Shown here in pieces: positions 6,402-12,245 of a DNA stretch of 24,324 bases; position 1 is the first letter of the stretch, and each line of letters opens with the position of its first letter. This stretch comes from Prevotella sp. UBA2742 (GTDB lineage: Bacteria; Bacteroidota; Bacteroidia; Bacteroidales; Bacteroidaceae): assembly GCA_002353485.1 (NCBI GenBank), contig DEJS01000007.1, forward strand, positions 1-24,324, read 5' to 3'. The position numbers were made by a program, and so were the translations under genes. The notes under the pieces were generated by a model that made no database searches, was not told the origin of the DNA, and saw only the letters and a program-made list of their open reading frames with translations.

Positions 6402-6779
6402 ATGGAAGAGGCTGGTAGTTTTCTTTTGTCCGAGGTGATGCTATGGCTGATGTATGTGGCCTTGGGAGCTGCCGTGGCGGCTGCCGCCGTCTCTGCCGTG
6501 CGACCTCTGCTGATAGCTCCGCGTCGCAGCTCAAGTAATCGTGGCTGGCTGGTGATGGGGCTGACGGTGGTGCTGCTGGCGGTGACTTACGTGCTGGGGT
6601 CTGACCAGCCTCTCGTGGTGAACGGCACGCTGTTCAGGGATGCCTTCTGGCTGAAGGTGACTGACATGCTCATCGTGTCGAGTGTAATACTGATAGTGGT
6701 GGCAGGGGCCTTCGTGGTCTTTGGCGTCTCGGGACTGAATAGGAGGATAGACCGCAGTGTTCATCAGAAGAAAGCATAG
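6402..6779 (+). CDS. Three-helix membrane protein of the exbB-exbD operon
   Basis: This 125-residue protein, which I do not recognise, has three hydrophobic segments (about 9-34, 45-65 and 87-112). A basic loop PRRSSSNRG lies after the first and a basic tail RRIDRSVHQKKA at the end. It starts 4 bases after the exbB stop and overlaps the next gene by 23 bases, so the operon is translationally coupled. It has no ExbD-type transmembrane Asp. Its position between ExbB and ExbD suggests an accessory subunit or assembly factor of that complex, which is inference only. A start upstream in frame (6375) would overlap exbB and lacks support. Confidence 0.7.
   Translation: MEEAGSFLLSEVMLWLMYVALGAAVAAAAVSAVRPLLIAPRRSSSNRGWLVMGLTVVLLAVTYVLGSDQPLVVNGTLFRDAFWLKVTDMLIVSSVILIVVAGAFVVFGVSGLNRRIDRSVHQKKA
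6741..6746 (+). promoter_or_regulatory. Ribosome binding site fixing a GTG start
   Basis: AGGAGG lies 10 bases before GTG 6757 and inside the end of the preceding gene. Strong Shine-Dalgarno sequences are uncommon in this order. Here it supports the GTG start of the first exbD, the only one that keeps the whole N-terminal RRKHRDVPELN segment. Confidence 0.5.
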
Positions 6780-7227
6780 GGACGTACCCGAACTCAATAC
6801 GACGTCGACCGCCGACATATCGTTTATGTTGCTGGTCTTCTTTCTGGTCACCTCGTCGATGGACAGCGACAAGGGACTGGGCCGCAAGCTGTCGGCCCTG
6901 GACGACCCGGCACAGCAGGAGGTGCAGGACATACACCGCAGCAATGTGCTGCAGCTGAGGATTGACGCAGCCGACTCGCTCTACTGTGATAACCAGCCCG
7001 TGACGCTGGCCGAGATGCAGCAGCAGGTGGAGTCGTTTCTGGCCTCGCGACAGACTGAGAACTACGTGCTGAACGTGGAGACGGACCGCCAGACCAGCTA
7101 CGATGCCTACTTCGAGATGCAGAATGCCATCGTGGCAGCGTATAAGAAGCTGGGACGGCACCCGATAAGGATAAGGGAGGGAATAGCGCAGAGCGCCGGT
7201 AAGGACGAAGCATCAGGAGGAAGATAG
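6757..7227 (+). CDS. exbD: ExbD/TolR-family biopolymer transport protein (first copy)
   Basis: This 156-residue protein has the usual ExbD layout: a short basic cytoplasmic N-terminus, one membrane helix (about 17-34) and a periplasmic domain. The helix carries the proton-conducting Asp (D20 in TADISFMLLVFFLV). The start is GTG 6757. The C-terminal part after about residue 130 is Arg/Lys-rich and ends loosely (SAGKDEASGGR). It works with ExbB as the stator that couples proton flow to a TonB- or TolA-like partner. It overlaps the upstream gene by 23 bases, and the next exbD begins 2 bases after its stop. Confidence 0.85.
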   Translation: MFIRRKHRDVPELNTTSTADISFMLLVFFLVTSSMDSDKGLGRKLSALDDPAQQEVQDIHRSNVLQLRIDAADSLYCDNQPVTLAEMQQQVESFLASRQTENYVLNVETDRQTSYDAYFEMQNAIVAAYKKLGRHPIRIREGIAQSAGKDEASGGR

Positions 7228-7229
7228 GG

Positions 7230-7706
7230 ATGAGCAGGTTTCGTACACGACATAACCGGGAGGTGCCGGGGCTGAACCTGGCGGCCATGCCCGACCTGAT
7301 ATTCACAGTGCTGTTCTTCTTTATGATAGTGACGCACATGCGAGTGGTGAAACCTATGGTACATACTGACGTGCCGCAGGGTACGGAGGTGGAGAAGACC
7401 AACAAGGCCGGCATGGTGTATCTGTTCATCGGCAAGCCTGTCGACGAGCGTGGCGTTGTGGTGGCCGACGAGACGCGCCTGCAGCTGAACGACCGCTACG
7501 TGACGCTGGACCAGCTGGGACAGGCCATCAGCGAGGAGCGTGCCAAGATGTCGGAGGATGACCGCCAGCACATGACGGTGTCGATACGTGCCGACCGCGA
7601 CACCGAGATGGGACTTATCAACGACGTGAAACAGGAGCTGCGCAAGGCCGGTGCCTTGCAAATCAACTACTCGGCTACTTCACGTAGTCAACAAAAGCAT
7701 AATTGA
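7230..7706 (+). CDS. exbD: ExbD/TolR-family biopolymer transport protein (second copy)
   Basis: This 158-residue protein is a second ExbD-type subunit with the same layout: basic N-terminus (RFRTRHNREVPGLN), one helix with the transmembrane Asp (D22 in AMPDLIFTVLFFFMIV), then a periplasmic domain. It differs strongly from the first copy outside the helix, so the pair is not a recent duplication. GGAGGAAG precedes the ATG. Its last 32 bases overlap the 3' end of folA on the other strand, and its transcript can end at the terminator inside folA (7716-7743). Two unlike ExbD proteins behind one ExbB are a common Bacteroidetes arrangement. Confidence 0.85.
   Translation: MSRFRTRHNREVPGLNLAAMPDLIFTVLFFFMIVTHMRVVKPMVHTDVPQGTEVEKTNKAGMVYLFIGKPVDERGVVVADETRLQLNDRYVTLDQLGQAISEERAKMSEDDRQHMTVSIRADRDTEMGLINDVKQELRKAGALQINYSATSRSQQKHN
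7642..7659 (-). other. Hairpin downstream of folA inside exbD
   Basis: GCAAGGC and GCCTTGC form a perfect 7-bp stem around a 4-base loop, 16 bases past the folA stop on the minus strand. No T-tract follows on that strand. It could protect or weakly terminate the folA mRNA, or simply be coding sequence. Confidence 0.3.
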
Positions 7707-8151
7707 AAGCGTGGCGCTCATCCTTGGGATGGGCTTCTTTTTTGTCGACGCGCCACTGGCTGTAGTCAGGGAAGAAGGTGTCGGCTTGCTCGGGTGTGTC
7801 GTCTATCTCGGTCAGACACAGACGGTCGGCAAGTGGCAGGGCCTGCTGATAGACGCTGGCGCCTCCTATGATGTAGACGTCCTCATCAGACCGGCAGCTC
7901 TGCAGGGCGGCCTTGAGGGTGGGATAGACGTCACAGCCGGGAATGGCCTTCACCGTTGTCGACAATACTATGTTACGCCGGTTGGGCAGTGCCCCCTTGG
8001 GGAGCGACAGGTAGGTGTTGCGGCCCATGATGATGGTATGGCCGGTGGTGAGCTGCTTGAAACGCTTCAGGTCGTTGGGCAGCCAGTAGATGAGCTTGTT
8101 CTGGAAACCGATGGCCCTGTTCCTGGCCACCGCTGCAATAATACTAATCAT
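7675..8151 (-). CDS. folA: Dihydrofolate reductase
   Basis: This 158-residue enzyme reduces dihydrofolate to tetrahydrofolate with NADPH. The catalytic acid is Asp27 in LPNDLKRF, exactly at the E. coli position, and the NADPH-binding motifs GRNTYLSLP and YIIGGASVYQQAL are present. Residues 21-23 are I-Y-W, where many homologues have a Pro/Leu-Trp pair at 21-22, so the active-site Trp is shifted or replaced. The start ATG 8151 gives MISIIAAVARNRAIG; a TTG at 8160 is less likely. It is the last gene of rsmF-thyA-folA, which fits its job of recycling the dihydrofolate made by ThyA. Its 3' end overlaps exbD. Confidence 0.93.
   Translation of the reverse strand: MISIIAAVARNRAIGFQNKLIYWLPNDLKRFKQLTTGHTIIMGRNTYLSLPKGALPNRRNIVLSTTVKAIPGCDVYPTLKAALQSCRSDEDVYIIGGASVYQQALPLADRLCLTEIDDTPEQADTFFPDYSQWRVDKKEAHPKDERHAFNYAFVDYVK
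7716..7743 (+). terminator. Intrinsic terminator of the exbB-exbD operon, inside folA
   Basis: GCTCATCC (7716-7723) and GGATGGGC (7727-7734) form an 8-bp stem with one G-T pair and a TTG loop, followed by TTCTTTTTT (7735-7743). It is a textbook intrinsic terminator for the plus strand, only 10 bases past the exbD stop, yet every base is also folA coding sequence on the minus strand. Confidence 0.75.
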
Positions 8152-8169
8152 AACTATCAACTATTTCAT

Positions 8170-8203
8170 CGACCTATGGTCGCTTTGTACCTTTAGGTCA
8201 AAG
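8170..8203. repeat. Two abutting palindromes between thyA and folA
   Basis: CGACCTATGGTCG (8170-8182) is a perfect palindrome around TAT-type centre bases. It touches the second copy of the 21-base palindrome (8183-8203; first copy at 82-102). Both contain a GACCTA..GGTC-like core. The pair fills most of the 58-base gap between the thyA stop and the folA start, so it may form a hairpin in the mRNA or bind a regulator. Confidence 0.5.
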
Positions 8204-8209
8204 AACTCT

Positions 8210-9025
8210 CTACACGCTTACCTCCGCTTTGATGTGTGGCCAGGGGTCGTAGTTCTCCAGCAGGAAGTCCTCATAGTGGAAGTCGAAGATGCTCTTCACG
8301 TCGGGGTTCAGCTTCATGGTGGGCAGGGGGCGTGGCTGGCGGGTCAGCTGCAGACGGGCCTGCTCCAGATGGTTCAAGTACAGGTGGGTGTCGCCGGTGG
8401 TGTGTATGAAGTCGCCTGGTCGGAATCCCGTCACCTGGGCCATCATCTGCAGCAGCAGGGCATACGAGGCAATGTTGAACGGCACGCCCAGGAAGGTGTC
8501 TGCCGAACGCTGATACAATTGCAGCGAGAGACGGCCCTGTTGGTCCTGTCCGTCGGGGTAGTCGACGTAGAACTGGAAGATGGTGTGGCATGGTGGCAGT
8601 GCCATCTTGTTGACCTCGGCCACATTCCATGCCGACACTATCATGCGGCGCGAGTTGGGATTCTGCCTGAGCTGGTCCACGACGTACTGTATCTGGTCTA
8701 TCACACCGCCGTCGTAGTCGGGCCATGAGCGCCATTGGTGACCGTAGACGGGCCCCAGCTCGCCCTGTTCGTCAGCCCATTCGTTCCAGATGCGTACACC
8801 GTGCTCCTGCAGGTAGTGTACGTTGGTATCGCCCTGAAGGAACCATAGCAGTTCGTAGATGATGGACTTCAGGTGCAGCTTCTTAGTGGTCAGCAGGGGG
8901 AAACCGTCTTCCAGGTTGTATCGGCTCTGTGTTCCGAAGATGCTGACAGTGCCTGTGCCGGTGCGGTCGCCTTTCTGGGTGCCCTCGGTCAGGATGCGGT
9001 TAAGTATGTCTAAGTATTGCTTCAT
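8210..9025 (-). CDS. thyA: Thymidylate synthase
   Basis: This 271-residue ThyA converts dUMP and methylene-tetrahydrofolate to dTMP and dihydrofolate. Arg21 in GDRTGTGT binds phosphate, and the nucleophile is Cys146 in MALPPCHTIFQFYV. The QRSADTFLGVPFNIASYALLL and GDTHLYLNHLEQ motifs follow. Numbering matches E. coli ThyA at both residues. The start ATG 9025 is set by MKQYLDILNRIL; the frame is open for 20 more codons but those lie inside rsmF. It overlaps rsmF by 26 bases and precedes folA, its partner in folate cycling, by 58 bases. Confidence 0.96.
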   Translation of the reverse strand: MKQYLDILNRILTEGTQKGDRTGTGTVSIFGTQSRYNLEDGFPLLTTKKLHLKSIIYELLWFLQGDTNVHYLQEHGVRIWNEWADEQGELGPVYGHQWRSWPDYDGGVIDQIQYVVDQLRQNPNSRRMIVSAWNVAEVNKMALPPCHTIFQFYVDYPDGQDQQGRLSLQLYQRSADTFLGVPFNIASYALLLQMMAQVTGFRPGDFIHTTGDTHLYLNHLEQARLQLTRQPRPLPTMKLNPDVKSIFDFHYEDFLLENYDPWPHIKAEVSV

Positions 9026-10274
9026 ATTCGTTAGGTATATGTGTGGTCTTGATGCGCCAGGGCTTGGGGTAGAGGTTGTTAGCACGTGTGCCGATGTTCT
9101 TAGCCTGTCCTAACGGGTGGCCCATAAAGGTTACCTCCACAATGCCACGGGGAGTGTCGGGGGGCAGCACGAGGGCCTCGCCGCGCAGATAGGCCATGGC
9201 CTGCTGATAGCTCAGCGCGGCCTGTCCGCAGACCGCATCCCTGGGGTCTGCGACTTTCCCCGGAGCAAAGTGCGACTTTCCACGGAGTGAAGTGGGACTT
9301 TCATCGGAGGAAGCCCCAGCCTTGCGCAGCACACACATGAAGAGTCCCTCGCCGCGTGAGATACCGGGGATGAAACGGTATACGGGGTTGGTGAAGCCAT
9401 CAAGCAACGAGCCGGTGATGTTCCACTCGGGTTTCACGCTGACAGGCATCACCTCGGCATCGTATTCCTCAATTATCCATCGGATGTTCTCCTCGTTTTC
9501 CTTCGTGTTGAAGGTACAGGTGCTGTATATGAACAGTCCGCCGGGGCGCAGACAGGGCCAGATGTCGCTGACGATGCTACGCTGCAGCTGCCAACAGCGT
9601 TCCACATGCTGGGGGCTCCACTCCTGAATGGTGGCAGGGTCCTTGCGGAACATGCCCTCACCTGAGCACGGTACGTCGGCCAGGATGACATCGAAGCATG
9701 ACTTCGATGCACGGAAGTTTTTTGCGTACTGGCTGGTGACGGTGTGGTTCCTTCCGCCCCATTTCCTGACGTTTTCCTCCAGAATGCTGGCACGCTGCCG
9801 TATGGGCTCGTTAGAGACGAGCGTACACTCCTCGGGCAGCACCGCCCTCATCAGCGTCGACTTGCCGCCCGGGGCAGCACATAGGTCCAATGCCGTAAGA
9901 GGCCTGAAGCCAGAAGAAAGCTGCTGGCGCAGCACCTCATCCAGAAACATCGAGGCGGCCTCCTGCACATAGTAGCAGCCGGCATGCAGCAAAGGATCCA
10001 TCGTGAAGGCAGGCCGCTGCTTCAGGTAGTAACCGTCCTGACACCAGGGCACACGCTCACCGTCAACGACCGTCAGGCCCTCAGGACGATTGGTACTCAC
10101 CATCGGACGAATGGTACTCACCATCGGACGATTGGTACTCACCATCGTCTTCCTCGGGTTTAGCCGTATGCTGACAGGCGCCTCCTCATCGAACGCCTTC
10201 AGATAGCGTTCGAAGCGCTCGCGACCCATCGTCAGCCGCGCAGATTCTGCAAATTCCTGGGGTAACTCTGCCAT
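9000..10274 (-). CDS. rsmF: RsmF/NOL1-NOP2-sun family rRNA (cytosine-C5) methyltransferase
   Basis: This 424-residue SAM-dependent m5C RNA methyltransferase has the SAM-binding loop DLCAAPGGKS (130-139), the motif IV Cys203 in ADVPCSGEGMFRK and the motif VI catalytic Cys253 in YSTCTFNTKENEE. The C-terminal part (about 345-424) resembles the RNA-binding domain of RsmF, so 16S rRNA is the likely target. ATG 10274 is chosen because the promoter (10283-10314) covers any earlier start. Two tandem repeats interrupt the protein: residues 44-64 are three 7-residue units, and residues about 320-342 come from a 22-base repeat read out of phase. Both fall in loops outside the catalytic motifs. It heads the thyA-folA operon. 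Confidence 0.88.
   Translation of the reverse strand: MAELPQEFAESARLTMGRERFERYLKAFDEEAPVSIRLNPRKTMVSTNRPMVSTIRPMVSTNRPEGLTVVDGERVPWCQDGYYLKQRPAFTMDPLLHAGCYYVQEAASMFLDEVLRQQLSSGFRPLTALDLCAAPGGKSTLMRAVLPEECTLVSNEPIRQRASILEENVRKWGGRNHTVTSQYAKNFRASKSCFDVILADVPCSGEGMFRKDPATIQEWSPQHVERCWQLQRSIVSDIWPCLRPGGLFIYSTCTFNTKENEENIRWIIEEYDAEVMPVSVKPEWNITGSLLDGFTNPVYRFIPGISRGEGLFMCVLRKAGASSDESPTSLRGKSHFAPGKVADPRDAVCGQAALSYQQAMAYLRGEALVLPPDTPRGIVEVTFMGHPLGQAKNIGTRANNLYPKPWRIKTTHIPNEYEAILRHT
9250..9315 (-). repeat. 22-base tandem repeat (3 units) inside rsmF
   Basis: Units 9250-9271, 9272-9293 and 9294-9315 share the core GACTTTC..CGGAG.(A)AAG(T); the first two differ at four positions and the third is more diverged. 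The period is not a multiple of three, so successive copies are read in different frames, yet the rsmF frame stays open. Confidence 0.65.
10084..10146 (-). repeat. 21-base tandem repeat (3 units) inside rsmF
   Basis: Units 10084-10104, 10105-10125 and 10126-10146 are identical except for one base in the middle unit. Each encodes the seven residues MVSTNRP (MVSTIRP in the middle one), in frame. Such near-identity points to recent slippage expansion. Confidence 0.85.
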
Positions 10275-10282
10275 ATTGCTTG

Positions 10283-10314
10283 CAAAGTTACGAAAAGTAG
10301 AGTGAAAAGCCAAA
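10283..10314 (-). promoter_or_regulatory. Promoter of the rsmF-thyA-folA operon
   Basis: On the minus strand TTTG (10314-10311), 20 bases and TAACTTTG (10290-10283) give a full consensus. The -7 element ends only 8 bases before ATG 10274, so the mRNA would be leaderless or nearly so. Confidence 0.7.
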
Positions 10315-10406
10315 TTTATTTGAGCTTTTCCGAGACCGAAGTAACCTCTACGAAGTAAAAGTTATAAAAATAATGCGGATTATATTATTTTGCTCACAAC
10401 TTTTCG

Positions 10407-10414
10407 TATCTTTG
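10407..10414 (+). promoter_or_regulatory. -7 element of the sigma-factor operon promoter
   Basis: TATCTTTG is an exact -7 match, with only a poor -33 match (TATT, 10383-10386) at the normal distance and a TTTG 14 bases upstream. The leader to 10499 is about 80 bases and starts with a 5-bp hairpin, AGACG/CGTCT (10423-10440). Confidence 0.5.
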
Positions 10415-10441
10415 CAACCAAAAGACGGTTTGTTGCGTCTA

Positions 10442-10465
10442 ATGAGTAAGAAGAAAACAATTTAG
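10442..10465 (+). CDS. Possible 7-codon leader peptide (MSKKKTI)
   Basis: A minimal ATG...TAG frame lies in the leader just after the AGACG/CGTCT hairpin and 33 bases before the DUF6249-like gene. It could be a chance frame. A role in coupling translation to expression of the operon is speculative. Confidence 0.15.
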   Translation: MSKKKTI

Positions 10466-10498
10466 AAGGTAACATTACAAACGTTAAACGCTACAGAA

Positions 10499-11137
10499 AT
10501 GAAAAAGGTACTAATGACAATGGCCCTGTTGCTGGCCCTTACAATGGGCATGCAGGCAGCATCGCAGAAACACCGCCATACGCCTCGCCCCCAAGAGGAG
10601 GAACTGGTGGACTCGACAAGTAAGGATGCCGTAGAGGTATATTCGGATACCACCTCGTCGGCACAGGCTCCAGCCACCGTGGCTGATGATGACTGGGATG
10701 AATGGGACGACGAGGATAACCTCAATTCGGCCATGAAACAAATAAAGAAAGAACTGGGTTCGGAGGGCGTAGCCGGACTGCTGTTTGTGCTGGCCGTGCT
10801 GTTCATCATCTTTGTGTTGGCTCCCGTGTTGATTATTGCAGCCCTGTTCTATTTTATCAACAGGAATCGTAAGCAGCGCCTGAAGATGGCCCAAATGGCG
10901 GCAGAGCAGGGACAACCAATCCCGGAACGTCTGTTGGAGGCGGGACCGGCCAATGCTGAAGAAGAATATCAGAAAGGCCTGCGACAGTTTTTCGTTGGCG
11001 TCGGCCTGATGATTTTCTTAGGCTATGCCGCAGGTGAGATAGGCTTCGGTATCGGAGCCCTGGTAGCCTGCATCGGACTGGGTAAGATAGCTGCCTCCAA
11101 ATTAGGAAACAAGAATCCTTTAAACACAGAACATTAA
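10499..11137 (+). CDS. DUF6249-like membrane protein
   Basis: This 212-residue protein has a signal peptide (1-20), a Ser/Thr-rich linker and an acidic patch DDDWDEWDDED (63-73). A membrane helix (about 92-121) is followed by the basic NRNRKQRLKMAQMAAEQGQPIPERLLE segment, and two further helices lie at about 163-197. The 'NR.RK.RL.....A.EQGQPIPE.LL' stretch is the part I associate with DUF6249 proteins, which in Bacteroidales often sit beside ECF sigma genes. The biochemical role is unknown. It is the first gene of a four-gene operon with PspC, sigma factor and DUF5056-like genes (20-base gap to the next). Confidence 0.7.
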   Translation: MKKVLMTMALLLALTMGMQAASQKHRHTPRPQEEELVDSTSKDAVEVYSDTTSSAQAPATVADDDWDEWDDEDNLNSAMKQIKKELGSEGVAGLLFVLAVLFIIFVLAPVLIIAALFYFINRNRKQRLKMAQMAAEQGQPIPERLLEAGPANAEEEYQKGLRQFFVGVGLMIFLGYAAGEIGFGIGALVACIGLGKIAASKLGNKNPLNTEH

Positions 11138-11157
11138 ACTCAAAACACAAAAAGGAT

Positions 11158-11355
11158 ATGACTAAGAAGCTTTATCGTAGTGACGACCGCGTATTTGGCG
11201 GCGTATGTGCAGGATTTGCAGAGTATATGGACTTCGACCCTGTCGCCGTGCGACTGGGGTATGCGGCACTGACGCTGTTTACCGCCTTTGCCGGCATTCC
11301 ATTCTACATTGTGGCGTGGATCATCATTCCTGCAAAGAACACCCTGCAAAGGTAA
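11158..11355 (+). CDS. PspC-domain membrane protein
   Basis: The 65-residue protein is essentially one PspC domain: KKLYRSDDRVFGGVCAGFAEYMDFDPVAVRLGYAALT followed by one long hydrophobic segment ending AWIIIPA. In enterobacteria PspC is a membrane partner in the phage-shock response to envelope damage. In Bacteroidetes such short forms are common and uncharacterised. Its place between a membrane protein and a sigma factor fits an envelope-stress circuit, which is inference. The sigma-factor start follows 13 bases after its stop. Confidence 0.85.
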   Translation: MTKKLYRSDDRVFGGVCAGFAEYMDFDPVAVRLGYAALTLFTAFAGIPFYIVAWIIIPAKNTLQR

Positions 11356-11368
11356 AACAACCGAAAAG

Positions 11369-11902
11369 GTGGCAACACTGACAGACATCTCTCTCATTGT
11401 ACAGGTGGCTGCTTCCGGCGACCGACGGGCTTTCGATGAGCTCGTACGCCGGTATCAGTCACCTGTACGAAGGTTCTTTCTGAACCAGACGCTGGGAGAC
11501 AGTCAGCTGAGTGATGACCTGGCACAGGACACCTTCATCAAGGTATATACCAGTATAGCCTCCTTCCGGGGGCAGGCCTCGTTCCAGACGTGGCTTATGC
11601 GTATAGCCTATAACGTGTTCTATGACTACACGCGCCGGCATAGGCAGACGGAGGATATCGACCAGTTGCCGGAACGCTCGCAGGCAAGCAGTCCTGCACT
11701 GCAGATGGACATCTATGCCGCCCTGGCCTTGCTGAAACAGGAAGAGCGCACATGTATCACTCTTCAACTCATTGACGGCTACGACATCAGGAAAGTTGCC
11801 GAAATCACCGGTATGAAGGAAGGTACGGTGAAGTCACACCTCTCGCGTGGAAAAGAGAAATTGGCTAACTATTTAAAGAAAAACGGATATGACAGAAGAT
11901 AA
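11369..11902 (+). CDS. ECF-type RNA polymerase sigma factor
   Basis: This 177-residue sigma-70-family protein has region 2 (about 15-90: RRAFDELVRRYQSPVRRFFL...DDLAQDTFIKVYTSIASFRGQASFQTWLMRIAYNVFYDYTRR) and region 4 (about 122-172, with helix-turn-helix IRKVAEITGMKEGTVKSHLSRGKEKL). Regions 1 and 3 are missing, as in ECF sigmas. I chose GTG 11369 (VATLTDISLIVQ). The frame is open farther upstream, but only inside the PspC gene, and no ATG fits. The next gene overlaps by 14 bases, the usual sign of a coupled anti-sigma factor. The regulon cannot be read here. Confidence 0.88.
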   Translation: MATLTDISLIVQVAASGDRRAFDELVRRYQSPVRRFFLNQTLGDSQLSDDLAQDTFIKVYTSIASFRGQASFQTWLMRIAYNVFYDYTRRHRQTEDIDQLPERSQASSPALQMDIYAALALLKQEERTCITLQLIDGYDIRKVAEITGMKEGTVKSHLSRGKEKLANYLKKNGYDRR

Positions 11903-12227
11903 TGACCTCTTATTGCAACAGTTCTTTCACGATGCTGCTCAGCAGCAGATAGCCGACGACGGCTTCACCGAACGGGTGATGCAACAACTGCCACAGACTC
12001 GCTGCAACCTGCAACGTTTCAATCGCCTTTGGACTTTCTTCTGCGTGGGCGTGTTCCTGGTGCTGTTCGTCTTGTTCCGTGGCTGGGAGCTGTTGGCCAT
12101 TCACTTTGAAGTGCTGCTACGCACCTTGTTGGTAGAGACGTTCAGCATCAATCTGCCGCTATTGGCTGCCATCCTGTTTAGCCTGCTGCTTGTAGGGGTA
12201 GGCGAGGTGGCATATAACGAAAGGTAA
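11889..12227 (+). CDS. DUF5056-like membrane protein, possible anti-sigma factor
   Basis: This 112-residue protein has a cytoplasmic N-terminus (1-47: LLLQQFFHDAAQQQIADDGFTERVMQQLP) resembling the short amphipathic start of DUF5056 proteins from Bacteroidales. Two membrane helices follow (about 48-65 and 86-108). Its ATG lies inside the sigma-factor gene. A short helical domain anchored in the membrane and coupled to an ECF sigma fits an anti-sigma role, but no ZAS-type His/Cys motif is present, so this is inference. The S41 protease gene ends head-on 18 bases downstream. Confidence 0.75.
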   Translation: MTEDNDLLLQQFFHDAAQQQIADDGFTERVMQQLPQTRCNLQRFNRLWTFFCVGVFLVLFVLFRGWELLAIHFEVLLRTLLVETFSINLPLLAAILFSLLLVGVGEVAYNER

Positions 12228-12245
12228 TATTTACTTACCATTCCG

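Noticed and set aside
10275..10313. Longer rsmF start at 10313
   Set aside because: The 13 added codons overlap the -33/-7 promoter elements and do not look like protein.
11288..11368. N-terminal extension of the sigma factor into the PspC gene
   Set aside because: The extra 27 residues are the PspC sequence read in another frame and do not resemble a sigma-factor start.
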